Below are positions 53,359 through 63,621 of a stretch of 64,000 bases of DNA, piece by piece. Source of the stretch: Pseudomonas sp. PDM05 (GTDB lineage: Bacteria > Pseudomonadota > Gammaproteobacteria > Pseudomonadales > Pseudomonadaceae); contig NZ_JACVAC010000003.1 in assembly GCF_014851685.1 (NCBI RefSeq), positions 372,001-436,000 on the forward strand, in the 5' to 3' direction. Made by a program: the position numbers and the translations under genes. Within the stretch, counting starts at the first letter, position 1. Every line of letters begins with the position of its first letter. The notes beneath the pieces were generated by a model. The model was not told where the DNA came from. It saw nothing but the letters and a program-made list of their open reading frames with translations, and did no database searches.

Positions 53359-54129
53359 TCACGCCACCGGCGTCTCCACCACAACCGGCTCTGGCGGCAG
53401 TGAACCCATAGCGCGTTGCTGAGCCTCATTCCACGCCGCAGCCCGGTCATTCAGCGCGGCGATAGCCCGTGGGCCTTCACCTTCGGCGTACATCGGCTTA
53501 CCGATCACCACGGTGATGGTGCCCGCACGCTTGGCCCAACCTTCCTTGGGCCAGAACTTGCCGGCGTTGTGCGCAATCGGCAACACCGGCAGTTGGGCGT
53601 TGACCGCCAATGCCGTACCGCCCCGGGAGAACTTACCCACGGTACCAAACGGCACCCGCGTACCTTCCGGGAAGATCAGTACCCACACGCCGTCCTTGAG
53701 CAGCTCGTCGCCCTTCTTGGCCACGTGCTTGAGTGCGGCCTTGGGGTTGTCACGGTCGATCGCGATCGGACGCAACATGGCCATGGCCCAGCCGAAGAAC
53801 GGCACGTACAGCAGTTCGCGCTTGAGCACCTGGCTCAGGGGCGAGAAGTACGCAGAGAGGAAGAACGTTTCCCAGGTGCTCTGGTGGTTCGACAGAATCA
53901 CGCAGGGCTGGTCCGGGACGTTTTCAGCGCCTTTGACTTCGAAGTGAATGCCCAGGAACACCTTGGACAGCCACAACGCACAGCGGCACCAATAAACGTT
54001 GATAAAGCGATAGCGCGCCTTGAACGGCAAAAACGGCGCAATAAAAAAGCTCAGGGTGCACCAGAGAAACGAACTGGTGCCCAGCAGCAGGTAAAAGAAA
54101 AAGGTTCTGATGGCCTGCAAGATCGACAT
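53359..54129 (-). CDS. plsC: 1-acyl-sn-glycerol-3-phosphate acyltransferase (PlsC family)
   Basis: 256 residues from ATG 54129 (MSILQAIRTFFFYLLLGTSS). There are two N-terminal hydrophobic segments, then the acyltransferase motifs NHQSTWE and FPEGTR. Motif I is H-x4-E, not the usual H-x4-D; I believe this is normal for the pseudomonad orthologue but have not checked. It makes phosphatidic acid at the inner membrane. It is the last gene after gmhB (gap of 82 nt) in the glyQ-glyS-gmhB-plsC group, the order found in P. aeruginosa. Confidence 0.92.
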   Translation of the reverse strand: MSILQAIRTFFFYLLLGTSSFLWCTLSFFIAPFLPFKARYRFINVYWCRCALWLSKVFLGIHFEVKGAENVPDQPCVILSNHQSTWETFFLSAYFSPLSQVLKRELLYVPFFGWAMAMLRPIAIDRDNPKAALKHVAKKGDELLKDGVWVLIFPEGTRVPFGTVGKFSRGGTALAVNAQLPVLPIAHNAGKFWPKEGWAKRAGTITVVIGKPMYAEGEGPRAIAALNDRAAAWNEAQQRAMGSLPPEPVVVETPVA

Positions 54130-54211
54130 GGCGGCATTTACCGTTGCGGGGCATGGCCCGCCTGTTAAAAGCGCACTCCCGAACACTCCTTGGTCAGGAA
54201 GTCGAGGGCGA

Positions 54212-54748
54212 CTAGTTGTTGATAAGTTCTGCGGCAACCGCCGCCAGATCGTCAAAAATCAAGGTGCCCACCGGCAGGTTTTTCGCCTGGGTCTTTTCGC
54301 CTTTCCCGGTCTTAACCAAAACTGGCTGAGAGTCGACGGCTTTGGCCGCCTCCAGGTCACCGAGGCTGTCCCCGACGAACCATATCCCAGCCAGTGGCAC
54401 CTTGTAATGTTCTGCAATGATTTTCAACATGCCAGGCTTGGGCTTGCGGCAATCGCAGCCCTCGTCCGGCCCGTGGGGGCAGTAGACCACCAGCCCCACC
54501 TCACCGCCCTGCTCGGCCACCAACGTGCGCAAGCGCGCATGCATGGCGTCCAGGGTGGCGATGTCGTAGTAACCGCGAGCGATGCCGGACTGGTTGGTGG
54601 CGATGGCCACGGTCCAGCCGGCTTTGCTCAACTGCGCGATGGCCTCGATCGAACCGGGCAGTGGAATCCACTCCGCCACCGACTTGATGTAAGCGTCGGA
54701 GTCGTAATTGATCACCCCGTCCCGATCGAGAATCAGCAGTTTCAACAT
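54212..54748 (-). CDS. gmhB: D-glycero-beta-D-manno-heptose-1,7-bisphosphate 7-phosphatase
   Basis: 178 residues. HAD phosphatase motif I is LDRDGVIN (D8, D10), motif II region ATNQSGIARG, and the zinc-binding cluster CPHGPDEGCDCRKPKPGM is typical of GmhB. It makes heptose-1-phosphate for the LPS inner core. It sits 2 nt after glyS in the same direction. Confidence 0.96.
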   Translation of the reverse strand: MLKLLILDRDGVINYDSDAYIKSVAEWIPLPGSIEAIAQLSKAGWTVAIATNQSGIARGYYDIATLDAMHARLRTLVAEQGGEVGLVVYCPHGPDEGCDCRKPKPGMLKIIAEHYKVPLAGIWFVGDSLGDLEAAKAVDSQPVLVKTGKGEKTQAKNLPVGTLIFDDLAAVAAELINN

Positions 54749-54750
54749 GA

Positions 54751-56805
54751 TCAGCTCAGCGTCGAGATGTCGGCGATATTGACGAACAGACCGCGCAGAC
54801 GCGCCAGCATGGCGTAGCGGTTTTTACGCACACCTGCATCTTCGGCATTGATCATCACGGCCTCGAAGAACGCATCCACTGGGTCGCGCAAGGTCGCCAG
54901 GCGCGCCAGGGCTTCGGCGTAATTGCGTTCGGCGATCAGCGGCTTCACCGCAGTTTCTGCCTTGGCAATGGCCGAGTTCAGCGAGAACTCCTTGGCATCG
55001 GCAAACAGGCCAGGATCGACGTCTGTATTGCCCAGGCCTTCAGCCTTGCTCAGCAGGTTCGACACACGCTTGTTCACGGCGGCCAGGGCGTCGGCTTCCG
55101 GCAACTTGCGGAAGGCCTGCACGGCTTGTACACGCTGGTCGAAATCCAGCGCCGAACCCGGTTGCAGGGCACGCACTGCCAGGTACACCGACACGTCCAC
55201 GCCTTCGTCTTCGTAACGCGCACGCAGACGGTCGAACACGAATTCCAGGACCTGCTCGGCCAGGCCGGCTTGCTTGACCTTGGCGCCGAACTGGCCGACG
55301 GCGAACACCACGGCCTGGGTCAGGTCGAGGTCCAGTTTCTTGTCGATCAGGATACGCAGCACGCCCAGGGCCGCACGGCGCAGGGCATACGGATCTTTGC
55401 TACCGGTAGGCAACATGCCGATACCGAAGATGCCGACCAGGGTGTCCAGCTTGTCGGCGATGGCCACGGCCGCACCGGTCAGGGTGCTTGGCAACTCGGC
55501 ACCGGCACCGCGCGGCATGTACTGCTCGTTCAGGGCCAGGGCCACATCGTCCGGCTCGCCGTCGTTGAGGGCGTAGTAGTAGCCGGCAACACCTTGCATC
55601 TCCGGGAACTCGCCGACCATCTCGGTGGCCAGGTCGCACTTGGACAGCAGGCCGGCACGTGCGGCCCAGGCGGAATCACCACCGATGCGCGGCGCAATGT
55701 AGGCCGCCAGCTTGGAAACACGCACGGCCTTGTCGTAGACGCTGCCGAGTTTTTCCTGGAACACCACGTTCTGCAGGCGCAGGTTGAAGTCTTCCAGCTT
55801 CTGTTTCTTGTCTTGCTTGAAGAAGAACTCGGCGTCGGTCAGGCGCGGGCGCACGACTTTCTCGTTACCGGCGATGATCTGCTGCGGGTCCTTGCTCTCG
55901 ATGTTGGCCACGGTGATAAAGCGCGGCAGCAACTTGCCGTCCACATCCAGCAGGCAGAAATACTTCTGGTTGTCCTGCATGGTGGTGATCAGCGCTTCTT
56001 GCGGCACATCGAGGAAGCGTTCTTCGAACGAGCACACCAGCGGCACCGGCCATTCAACCAGGGCGGTCACTTCGTCGAGCAGGCTTGGCGGCACGATGGC
56101 GGTGCCTTCCTGCAGGCGCGCCAGTTCTTCGGTGCGCTTGCTGATCAGCTCGCGACGCTCGTTGGCGTCGGCCAGCACGTAGGCGGCACGCAGGTCGGCG
56201 GCGTAGTTGGCCGGCGAAGTGATGCGCACGGCTTCAGGATGATGGAAGCGGTGGCCACGGGAATCACGACCGGCTTTCTGGGCGAGGATGGTGCAATCGA
56301 TGACCTGGTCACCGAGCAGCATCACCAGCCATTGGGTCGGACGCACGAACTCTTCCTTGCGGGCACCCCAGCGCATGCGCTTGGGGATCGGCAGGTCGTT
56401 CAGGGAATCTTCAACGATGGTCGGCAACAGGCTGGCGGTCGGCTTGCCGGTGATGACCTGGCTGAAGCGTAGCTTCGGGCCACTCTGGTCGATCTCGCTC
56501 AGCTCGACGCCACACTTCTTGGCGAAGCCCAGTGCGGCTTGAGTCGGGTTGCCTTCAGCATCGAAAGCCGCCTGGCGCGGTGGGCCGTCGAGGTTGATGC
56601 TGCGGTCCGGCTGCTGGGTTTCCAGCGCGGTCAGCAACACCGCCAGGCGACGTGGCGCGGCGTAGACTTTTTTCGCGGCGAACTTCAGGCCAGCGCTGTG
56701 CAGGCCTTTTTCGATACCGGCCAGGAACGCGTCGGCCAGGGTGTTGAGTGCCTTCGGTGGCAGCTCTTCGGTGCCCAGTTCAACCAGGAAATCTTGAGCA
56801 CTCAT
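54751..56805 (-). CDS. glyS: Glycyl-tRNA synthetase beta subunit
   Basis: 684 residues, usual length. It begins [20 protein letters not shown], with the HD-like domain and the C-terminal anticodon-binding domain (about 570-684). It acts with GlyQ as the alpha2beta2 enzyme. Its start overlaps the glyQ stop by 4 nt. Confidence 0.98.
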   Translation of the reverse strand: MSAQDFLVELGTEELPPKALNTLADAFLAGIEKGLHSAGLKFAAKKVYAAPRRLAVLLTALETQQPDRSINLDGPPRQAAFDAEGNPTQAALGFAKKCGVELSEIDQSGPKLRFSQVITGKPTASLLPTIVEDSLNDLPIPKRMRWGARKEEFVRPTQWLVMLLGDQVIDCTILAQKAGRDSRGHRFHHPEAVRITSPANYAADLRAAYVLADANERRELISKRTEELARLQEGTAIVPPSLLDEVTALVEWPVPLVCSFEERFLDVPQEALITTMQDNQKYFCLLDVDGKLLPRFITVANIESKDPQQIIAGNEKVVRPRLTDAEFFFKQDKKQKLEDFNLRLQNVVFQEKLGSVYDKAVRVSKLAAYIAPRIGGDSAWAARAGLLSKCDLATEMVGEFPEMQGVAGYYYALNDGEPDDVALALNEQYMPRGAGAELPSTLTGAAVAIADKLDTLVGIFGIGMLPTGSKDPYALRRAALGVLRILIDKKLDLDLTQAVVFAVGQFGAKVKQAGLAEQVLEFVFDRLRARYEDEGVDVSVYLAVRALQPGSALDFDQRVQAVQAFRKLPEADALAAVNKRVSNLLSKAEGLGNTDVDPGLFADAKEFSLNSAIAKAETAVKPLIAERNYAEALARLATLRDPVDAFFEAVMINAEDAGVRKNRYAMLARLRGLFVNIADISTLS

Positions 56806-57755
56806 TGTGCAGCCTCCAGCTTAGCCAACACTTCATCACGCAGGTCCGGGGTAGCCATCGGGAAGCCCAGCTTGGCGCGAGCCAGCAGGTAGGCTTGGGC
56901 GACGGAACGCGCCAGGGTGCGCACACGCAGGATGTATTGCTGACGCGCAGTCACCGAGATCGCCCGGCGCGCATCCAGCAGGTTGAAGGTGTGGGACGCC
57001 TTCAACACCATTTCATAGCTTGGCAACGGCAGCGGCTGGTCGAGTTCGATCAGGCGCTTGGCTTCGCTTTCATAGAAGTCGAACAGTTCGAACAGCTTGT
57101 CGACGTTGGCGTGTTCGAAGTTGTAAGTGGATTGCTCCACCTCGTTCTGGTGGAACACGTCGCCGTAGGTCACCTTGCCGAACGGGCCGTCAGCCCAGAC
57201 CAGGTCGTAGACCGAGTCCACGCCTTGCAGGTACATGGCCAGGCGCTCCAGGCCGTAGGTGATTTCGCCGGTGACCGGGTAGCACTCGATGCCACCGGCC
57301 TGCTGGAAGTAGGTGAACTGCGTGACTTCCATGCCGTTGAGCCAGACTTCCCAGCCCAGGCCCCAGGCGCCCAGGGTCGGCGATTCCCAGTTGTCTTCGA
57401 CGAAGCGGATGTCGTGGACCAGCGGGTCCAGGCCGACATGCTTGAGCGAGCCCAGGTACAGTTCCTGGAAGTTGTCCGGGTTCGGCTTCAGTACCACCTG
57501 GAACTGGTAGTAGTGCTGCAGACGGTTCGGGTTCTCGCCGTAGCGGCCGTCAGTCGGGCGACGACTGGGCTGCACATAAGCGGCGTTCCAGGTTTCCGGG
57601 CCGATGGCCCGCAGGAATGTTGCGGTGTGGAAAGTGCCGGCGCCTACTTCCATATCGTAGGGCTGAAGTACCACACAACCTTGCTCGGCCCAGTACTGCT
57701 GGAGGGCGAGGATCAAGTCTTGGAAGGTACGCACGGCTGGCGTAGGCTGGCTCAC
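56802..57755 (-). CDS. glyQ: Glycyl-tRNA synthetase alpha subunit
   Basis: 317 residues from GTG 57755 ([19 protein letters not shown]). I prefer it to GTG 57764 because AGGTGA lies 6 nt upstream and itself contains the earlier GTG. It is the class II catalytic subunit: [19 protein letters not shown] and [19 protein letters not shown] are typical. It is divergent from tag across 81 nt. Confidence 0.97.
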   Translation of the reverse strand: MSQPTPAVRTFQDLILALQQYWAEQGCVVLQPYDMEVGAGTFHTATFLRAIGPETWNAAYVQPSRRPTDGRYGENPNRLQHYYQFQVVLKPNPDNFQELYLGSLKHVGLDPLVHDIRFVEDNWESPTLGAWGLGWEVWLNGMEVTQFTYFQQAGGIECYPVTGEITYGLERLAMYLQGVDSVYDLVWADGPFGKVTYGDVFHQNEVEQSTYNFEHANVDKLFELFDFYESEAKRLIELDQPLPLPSYEMVLKASHTFNLLDARRAISVTARQQYILRVRTLARSVAQAYLLARAKLGFPMATPDLRDEVLAKLEAAQ

Positions 57756-57836
57756 GAAATTCACCTGTTACTTGGGCTGCGATTTAAAGAGCGGGAGTAT
57801 ACCCGATTCGGCCCTGCCACCACTCCCTGGAGCCTT

Positions 57837-58394
57837 ATGCCACGCTGCTTTTGGTGTTCTGAAGATCCGCTGTACATGGCTTATCACGATCAGGAGTGGG
57901 GAACGCCGCTGCGCGATGCGCAGGGTTTGTTCGAGTTGCTTTTACTCGAAGGGTTCCAGGCAGGCCTTTCCTGGATCACCGTTTTACGCAAACGCGAGCA
58001 TTATCGAAAGGTCTTGTTCGGTTTTGATGCCCAGCGCCTGGCGCGGCTGAGCGATGCCGAAATCGAAGCGTTGATGTTGGACCCGGGCATCGTGCGCAAT
58101 CGCCTCAAGCTCAACGCCACCCGGCGCAATGCCGCGGCCTGGCTGGCGCTGGAAGACCCGGTGGGGTTGCTCTGGTCGTTTGTCGGCGGCGCGCCCAAGG
58201 TCAATCACTTCAAGGACCGCAGCGAAGTCCCGGCGATCACCCCCGAGGCGCAGGCCATGAGCAAAGCGCTGAAAAAGGCCGGTTTCACCTTTGTCGGCCC
58301 GACCATTTGCTACGCGTTCATGCAGGCGTCCGGCATGGTCATGGACCACACCCAGGACTGCGACCGTTACGCGGACTTGGCCAACGCCGGTTAG
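57837..58394 (+). CDS. tag: DNA-3-methyladenine glycosylase I
   Basis: 185 residues from ATG 57837. It has the Tag N-terminus RCFWCSEDPLYMAYHDQEWG with zinc ligands C4 and H17, the catalytic/base-pocket region EGFQAGLSWITVLRKRE and C-terminal zinc ligands in GMVMDHTQDCDRY. It removes 3-methyladenine from DNA. It is 40 nt upstream of the acyltransferase gene, the same order as in P. aeruginosa. Confidence 0.97.
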   Translation: MPRCFWCSEDPLYMAYHDQEWGTPLRDAQGLFELLLLEGFQAGLSWITVLRKREHYRKVLFGFDAQRLARLSDAEIEALMLDPGIVRNRLKLNATRRNAAAWLALEDPVGLLWSFVGGAPKVNHFKDRSEVPAITPEAQAMSKALKKAGFTFVGPTICYAFMQASGMVMDHTQDCDRYADLANAG

Positions 58395-58434
58395 AATGCC
58401 CGCTTTGCGCACCACACACGATCAGGAGTGACCT

Positions 58435-59322
58435 GTGGAAAAGTTAAAAGGCGCCTTGCTGGTAGGGGCTCTGCGGTTGTTCGCCCTGCTGCCCTGGCGC
58501 GCTGTCCAGGCCGTCGGCACCGCGATTGGCTGGATCATGTGGAAAACCCCCAACCGCTCCCGCGACACCGTGCGGATCAACCTCTCCAAGTGCTTCCCGG
58601 ACATGGACCCGGCCGCCCGCGAGCGCCTGGTCGGCCAGAGCTTGATGGACATCGGCAAATCCCTGACCGAAAGCGCCTGCGCCTGGATCTGGCCGGCCCA
58701 GCGTTCGATTGACCTGGTCCGCGAAGTCGAAGGCCTCGACGTGCTGCATGAAGCCCTGGCCTCGGGCAAAGGCGTGGTCGGCATCACCAGCCACCTGGGC
58801 AACTGGGAAGTGTTGAACCACTTCTATTGCAGCCAGTGCAAACCGATCATTTTCTACCGTCCGCCCAAGCTCAAGGCGGTGGATGAACTGCTGCGCAAAC
58901 AACGCGTGCAATTGGGCAACCGCGTGGCGGCGTCGACCAAGGAAGGCATCCTCAGTGTGATCAAGGAGGTGCGCCGGGGTGGCCAGGTGGGCATTCCTGC
59001 CGACCCGGAGCCGGCTGAATCCGCCGGGATCTTCGTGCCGTTCTTTGCCACCCAGGCGCTGACCAGCAAGTTCGTGCCGAACATGCTTGCCGGCCACAAA
59101 GCCGTGGGCGTATTCCTGCATGCCCTGCGGCTGCCGGACGGTTCGGGTTACAAAGTGATTCTGGAAGCGGCACCGGAAGACATGTACAGCACCGACACTG
59201 CCACGTCCTGCGCGGCGATGAGCAAGGTGGTGGAGCGGTATGTCGGCGCTTATCCGAGCCAGTACATGTGGAGCATGAAACGCTTCAAGAAGCGCCCGCC
59301 GGGTGAGGAGCGGTGGTACTGA
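58435..59322 (+). CDS. lpxL: LpxL/HtrB-type lipid A acyltransferase
   Basis: 295 residues from GTG 58435 (MEKLKGALLVGALRLFALLP). It has an N-terminal membrane helix, then the late acyltransferase motif SHLGNWE (H-x4-E) and the ADPEPAESAGIFVPFFATQA block. It adds a secondary acyl chain to lipid A at the inner membrane. Pseudomonads usually have two such genes; this is the tag-linked paralogue. It is followed by a REPIN at 59357. Confidence 0.9.
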   Translation: MEKLKGALLVGALRLFALLPWRAVQAVGTAIGWIMWKTPNRSRDTVRINLSKCFPDMDPAARERLVGQSLMDIGKSLTESACAWIWPAQRSIDLVREVEGLDVLHEALASGKGVVGITSHLGNWEVLNHFYCSQCKPIIFYRPPKLKAVDELLRKQRVQLGNRVAASTKEGILSVIKEVRRGGQVGIPADPEPAESAGIFVPFFATQALTSKFVPNMLAGHKAVGVFLHALRLPDGSGYKVILEAAPEDMYSTDTATSCAAMSKVVERYVGAYPSQYMWSMKRFKKRPPGEERWY

Positions 59323-59356
59323 CTAGCCGCTGACCTCTCTGCCAATGGAGGTCGAA

Positions 59357-59443
59357 TGTGGGAGCTGGCTTGCCTGCGATAGCATCACCTCGGTGTAACT
59401 GACAGACCGAGTTGCCAGCATCGCAGGCAAGCCAGCTCCCACA
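59357..59443. repeat. REPIN-type inverted repeat after lpxL
   Basis: The same arm as at 3291 and 21332 (TGTGGGAGCTGGCTTGCCTG), with its reverse complement ending at 59443. It lies between the convergent lpxL and TPR genes and may protect both transcript ends. Confidence 0.85.
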
Positions 59444-59452
59444 GGAATTACT

Positions 59453-59764
59453 TCAGGCCTGGCGGTCGAGTTTTTTCAGGAACACCGTCATTTCTTTCTC
59501 CGCCTGCTTATCGCCATGGGCCTGGGCCGCTTCTATCCCCTTCTCCCATGCCTGCCGTGCGGCAGCTGAATCACCTGATCCAGCCTGCGCCTTGCCCAAC
59601 AGCTTCCACGCCGCCGAATACTTCGGGTCGAACTCCACGCACTTTTGCAAATGCTCCGCCGCCTTGGCGTTGTCCTTCAAGTCCAGATAACCCTTGCCCA
59701 AACCAAAGCGCAGCAGCGAGTTATCCACACCCTTGGCGAGCATTTTTTCCAGGGATTCGAGCAT
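59453..59764 (-). CDS. Small TPR-repeat protein
   Basis: 103 residues. It has about two and a half tetratricopeptide repeats: NSLLRFGLGKGYLDLKDNAKAAEHLQKCVEFDPKYSAAWKLLGKAQAGSGDSAAARQAWEKGIEAA, with conserved A8/A20/P32-type positions (FDPKY, SAAW). There is no signal peptide, so it is probably cytoplasmic and a protein-binding adaptor. A perfect DnaA box overlaps its 5' coding end (59721-59729). REPINs flank it on both sides. Confidence 0.85.
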   Translation of the reverse strand: MLESLEKMLAKGVDNSLLRFGLGKGYLDLKDNAKAAEHLQKCVEFDPKYSAAWKLLGKAQAGSGDSAAARQAWEKGIEAAQAHGDKQAEKEMTVFLKKLDRQA

Positions 59765-59803
59765 GGCGGTGTGTCCTTTTGGCTATCCAGGATTTCAATA
59801 TCG

Positions 59804-59872
59804 TCATCGCGGGCAAGCCCGCTCCCACTGTTGGAACGCGATCTCCTGTGGGAGCGGGCTTGCCCGCGATAA
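59804..59872. repeat. REPIN-type inverted repeat, opposite arm order
   Basis: It starts ATCGCGGGCAAGCCCGCTCC and ends with its reverse complement, so the GTGGGAGC ends point inward instead of outward as in the other four copies. It lies between the divergent-ended TPR gene promoter side and the trkA stop. Confidence 0.8.
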
Positions 59873-59897
59873 CGGCGGCAGGCTCACCCAATCTTTC

Positions 59898-61271
59898 TCA
59901 GAAAAAACTCAGCCCCACGTGGAACAGTTTCTCCACATCGCGGATATGTTTTTTATCCACCAGGAACAGGATTACATGGTCCCCGGTCTCGATCACCGTA
60001 TCGTCGTGGGCAATGATCACCTCTTCATCGCGAATAATCGCGCCGATGGTGGTACCCGGCGGCAGGCCGATATCGCGGATGGCCTTGCCGATCACCTTGC
60101 TCGATTTTGCATCGCCATGGGCAATCGCCTCGATCGCCTCCGCCGCGCCTCGGCGCAGGGAGTGCACGCTGACGATGTCGCCGCGGCGCACGTGGGCGAG
60201 CAAGGTGCCGATGGTCGCCAGTTGCGGGCTGATGGCGATGTCGATGTCGCCGCCCTGGATCAGGTCGACGTAGGCCGGGTTGTTGATGATCGTCATCACC
60301 TTCTTTGCCCCCAGCCGCTTGGCCAGCAGCGACGACATGATGTTGGCCTCGTCGTCGTTGGTCAGGGCCAGGAAGATGTCGGCGTCGGCGATGTTCTCTT
60401 CCATCAACAGGTCGCGGTCCGAGGCGCTGCCTTGCAGGACGACGGTGCTGTCGAGGGTGTCGGACAAATGCCGGCAACGCGCCGGACTCATCTCGATGAT
60501 CTTGACCTGATAGCGGCTTTCGATCGCCTCGGCCAAGCGCTCGCCAATCTGCCCACCACCGGCGATGACGATGCGTTTGTAACTCTCATCGAGCCGACGC
60601 ATTTCGCTCATGACTGCACGAATATTCGCCTTGGCGGCGATGAAAAACACCTCGTCGTCGGCCTCGATCACCGTATCGCCCTGGGGCAAAATCGGTCGGT
60701 CGCGCCGGAAGATCGCGGCGACGCGGGTCTCCACGTTCGGCATGTGCTCCCGTAACTGGCGCAGTTGCTGGCCCACCAGCGGCCCGCCGTAGTACGCCTT
60801 GACCGCCACCAATTGCGCCTTGCCTTCGGCGAAGTCGATCACCTGCAAGGCCCCCGGGATCTCGATCAGGCGCTTGATGTAATGGGTCACCACTTGTTCC
60901 GGGCTGATCAGCACGTCCACCGGGATCGCGTCGTTGTCGAACAGGCCGGCGCGGGTCAGGTAGGCGGCTTCGCGCACGCGGGCGATCTTGGTCGGAGTGT
61001 GGAACAGGGTGTGGGCAACCTGGCACGCGACCATGTTGGTCTCGTCGCTGTTGGTCACCGCCACCAGCATGTCGGCGTCGTCGGCACCGGCCTGGCGCAG
61101 CACCGTCGGGAACGACGCACGGCCTTGCACGGTGCGGATGTCGAGGCGGTCGCCAAGGTTGCGCAGGCGTTCGCTGTCGGTGTCGACCACGGTGATGTCG
61201 TTGGCTTCGCTGGCCAAATGCTCGGCCAGCGTGCCGCCGACCTGCCCTGCCCCGAGGATGATGATTTTCAT
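59898..61271 (-). CDS. trkA: Trk potassium uptake regulator TrkA
   Basis: 457 residues with two RCK_N/RCK_C pairs. The first NAD-binding site is [15 protein letters not shown] (residue about 4-18) with acidic TVVDTD, the second is [16 protein letters not shown] (about 234) with [10 protein letters not shown]. It binds NAD(H)/ATP and gates TrkH/TrkG in the inner membrane. It is the last gene of def-fmt-rsmB-trkA, 23 nt after rsmB. Confidence 0.97.
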   Translation of the reverse strand: MKIIILGAGQVGGTLAEHLASEANDITVVDTDSERLRNLGDRLDIRTVQGRASFPTVLRQAGADDADMLVAVTNSDETNMVACQVAHTLFHTPTKIARVREAAYLTRAGLFDNDAIPVDVLISPEQVVTHYIKRLIEIPGALQVIDFAEGKAQLVAVKAYYGGPLVGQQLRQLREHMPNVETRVAAIFRRDRPILPQGDTVIEADDEVFFIAAKANIRAVMSEMRRLDESYKRIVIAGGGQIGERLAEAIESRYQVKIIEMSPARCRHLSDTLDSTVVLQGSASDRDLLMEENIADADIFLALTNDDEANIMSSLLAKRLGAKKVMTIINNPAYVDLIQGGDIDIAISPQLATIGTLLAHVRRGDIVSVHSLRRGAAEAIEAIAHGDAKSSKVIGKAIRDIGLPPGTTIGAIIRDEEVIIAHDDTVIETGDHVILFLVDKKHIRDVEKLFHVGLSFF

Positions 61272-61294
61272 CCGGTCACTCCCTTAAACCCGTT

Positions 61295-62605
61295 TCAGCC
61301 GCGCGCGGCGGCGATCTTGATCAGTTTGGCGTAGTAGAAGCCATCGTGTCCGCCTTCTTGCGCCAGCAACTGGCGGCCGTGGGGCTGCTTGATGCCAGCC
61401 GACGTGGCGAGGTCCAGCTCCCGTGCACCGCTGGTGCGGGCGAGGAAGGCTTCGATCACTTCGGTATTTTCCGTCGGCAAGGTGGAGCAGGTGGCGTAGA
61501 GCAGGATGCCGCCGACTTCCAGGGTTGGCCACAGGGCGTCGAGCAACTCGCCTTGCAGCACGGCCAGGGCGGCGATGTCGTCGGGTTGGCGGGTGAGCTT
61601 GATGTCCGGATGGCGGCGGATCACGCCGGTGGCGGAGCACGGTGCGTCGAGCAGGATGCGCTGGAAGGGTTTGCCGTCCCACCAGCTGGCGGTATCGCGG
61701 CCGTCGGCAGCGATCAACTCGGCGCTGAGACCCAGGCGGGCGAGGTTTTCACGCACGCGCACCAGGCGCTTGGCCTCCAGGTCGACGGCGACTACACCAG
61801 CGAGGTCTTTTTCGACCTCCAGGATGTGGCATGTCTTACCGCCAGGCGCGCAGCAGGCGTCGAGTACACGCTGTCCCGGCGCGAGGTCGAGTAGGTCGGC
61901 GGCCAGTTGCGCCGCTTCGTCCTGCACGCTGATCCAGCCGTCGGCAAAGCCCGGCAGGCCGCGCACATCGGTAGCCGCTTCGAGCACGATGCCGTCGACG
62001 CTGTACACGCACGGTGTGGCGGTGATGCCGGCGGCCGTGAGCAGTTGCAGGTAGGCGTCACGGCTGTGATGGCGGCGGTTGACCCGCAGGATCATCGGCG
62101 GGTGCGCATTGTTGGCGGCGCAAATGGCTTCCCATTGCTCTGGCCAGAACGCCTTCAGGGACTTTTGCAGCCAGCGCGGGTGGGCGGTGCGCACCACCGG
62201 GTCATGCTCCAACTCGGCCAGCAGCGCTTCGCTTTCACGCTGGGCGCGGCGCAGCACCGCATTGAGCAGGGCCTTGGCCCAGGGCTTTTTCAGCTTGTCG
62301 GCGCACCCGACCGTCTCGCCGATGGCGGCGTGGGCCGGCACGCGGGTGTAGAGCAACTGATAGAGGCCGACCAGCAGCAGTGCTTGCACATCCGCGTCCG
62401 CTGCCTTGAACGGCTTTTGCAGCAACTTGGCCGCCAGCGCCGACAAGCGCGGCTGCCAGCGGGCAGTGCCAAAGGCCAGGTCCTGGGTGAAACCGCGATC
62501 ACGGTCTTCGACTTTATCCATCTGCGTAGGCAGCGAACTGTTCAGCGAAGCCTTGCCGTTGAGGACTGCGGCGAGCGCCTTGGCGGCGGCCAGACGTGGG
62601 TTCAT
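61295..62605 (-). CDS. rsmB: 16S rRNA (cytosine-C5) methyltransferase RsmB
   Basis: 436 residues. An N-terminal NusB-like RNA-binding domain (about 1-140) is followed by a Rossmann methyltransferase with [30 protein letters not shown] (catalytic Cys in the PC motif and second Cys in TCST). It modifies C967 of 16S rRNA (E. coli numbering). It overlaps the fmt stop by 4 nt. Confidence 0.97.
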   Translation of the reverse strand: MNPRLAAAKALAAVLNGKASLNSSLPTQMDKVEDRDRGFTQDLAFGTARWQPRLSALAAKLLQKPFKAADADVQALLLVGLYQLLYTRVPAHAAIGETVGCADKLKKPWAKALLNAVLRRAQRESEALLAELEHDPVVRTAHPRWLQKSLKAFWPEQWEAICAANNAHPPMILRVNRRHHSRDAYLQLLTAAGITATPCVYSVDGIVLEAATDVRGLPGFADGWISVQDEAAQLAADLLDLAPGQRVLDACCAPGGKTCHILEVEKDLAGVVAVDLEAKRLVRVRENLARLGLSAELIAADGRDTASWWDGKPFQRILLDAPCSATGVIRRHPDIKLTRQPDDIAALAVLQGELLDALWPTLEVGGILLYATCSTLPTENTEVIEAFLARTSGARELDLATSAGIKQPHGRQLLAQEGGHDGFYYAKLIKIAAARG

Positions 62606-63552
62606 TGCGCGGCCCCGAGGACGGTGCCAAGGGCAAATTTCTCACGACGGCTGTTGAACAAGTCGCTGAAATTCAACGCCTTGCCACCAGGCAATTGCAG
62701 ACGGGTCAGACACAACGCCTGCTCCCCGCAAGCGACCAGCAGGCCGTCCTTGCTGGCACCGATGATTTCACCGGGGGCGCCTTTACCGTCGGCCAAGCTC
62801 GCAGCCAGCACTTTCAGGGCTTCGCCGTTGAGGGTGCTGTGGCAGATCGGCCACGGGTTGAAGGCACGCACCAGGCGCTCCAATTCCACGGCGGGGCGGC
62901 TCCAGTCGATGCGCGCTTCGTCTTTGTTCAGCTTATGGGCGTAGGTGGCCAGGCTGTCGTCCTGCACTTCACCGTCCAGGGTGCCGGCAGCGAGGCCGGC
63001 GATGGCCTGGAGCACGGCGGGCGGGCCCAGTTCGGCGAGGCGGTCGTGCAGGCTGCCGCCGGTGTCCTGGGCGGTGATCGGGGTGGCGACCTTGAGCAGC
63101 ATCGGGCCGGTGTCCAGGCCCAACTCCATGCGCATCACGGTCACGCCGCTTTCGCTGTCGCCCGCTTCAACGGCACGTTGGATCGGCGCCGCACCGCGCC
63201 AGCGTGGCAGCAGCGAGGCGTGGCTGTTGATGCAGCCCAGGCGCGGAATATCCAGCACCACTTGCGGCAGGATCAAGCCGTAGGCCACCACCACCAGCAG
63301 GTCCGGCTGCAACGCGGCCAGCTCGGCCTGGGCTTCGGCATTACGCAGGGTCGGCGGTTGCAGCACAGCAATGTTGTGCTCAAGCGCCAGTTGCTTGACC
63401 GGGCTCGGCATCAGTTTTTGCCCGCGACCGGCCGGGCGATCCGGCTGGGTGTACACCGCGACGATGTCGTAAGGGCTGGCAAGCAGGGCCTTGAGGTGTT
63501 CGGCGGCAAATTCGGGAGTGCCGGCAAAAACAATGCGCAGTGGCTCGGTCAT
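62602..63552 (-). CDS. fmt: Methionyl-tRNA formyltransferase
   Basis: 316 residues. It has N-terminal [15 protein letters not shown], the [11 protein letters not shown] loop, the catalytic H in [20 protein letters not shown], and D in the LDTGPML segment. It formylates initiator Met-tRNA and is paired with peptide deformylase encoded immediately upstream. Confidence 0.98.
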   Translation of the reverse strand: MTEPLRIVFAGTPEFAAEHLKALLASPYDIVAVYTQPDRPAGRGQKLMPSPVKQLALEHNIAVLQPPTLRNAEAQAELAALQPDLLVVVAYGLILPQVVLDIPRLGCINSHASLLPRWRGAAPIQRAVEAGDSESGVTVMRMELGLDTGPMLLKVATPITAQDTGGSLHDRLAELGPPAVLQAIAGLAAGTLDGEVQDDSLATYAHKLNKDEARIDWSRPAVELERLVRAFNPWPICHSTLNGEALKVLAASLADGKGAPGEIIGASKDGLLVACGEQALCLTRLQLPGGKALNFSDLFNSRREKFALGTVLGAAQ

Positions 63553-63585
63553 GGGAGGTCTCGGTTAAAAGCAGTCACAAAAGAA

Positions 63586-63609
63586 AAAGGCTTGCCGCAG
63601 CAAGCCTTT
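63586..63609 (-). terminator. Terminator-like hairpin between def and fmt
   Basis: AAAGGCTTGC (63586-63595) and GCAAGCCTTT (63600-63609) form a 10-bp stem with a 4-nt loop. On the minus strand the stem is followed by TTCTTTTGTG, so it resembles a Rho-independent terminator or attenuator inside a cluster usually viewed as one operon. Confidence 0.6.
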
Positions 63610-63621
63610 GGAAGAAGGGCA

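Noticed and set aside
59911..59926. Possible parS-like site (AGCCCCACGTGGAACA) in trkA
   Set aside because: Only one half matches; three mismatches in the other half compared with the consensus.
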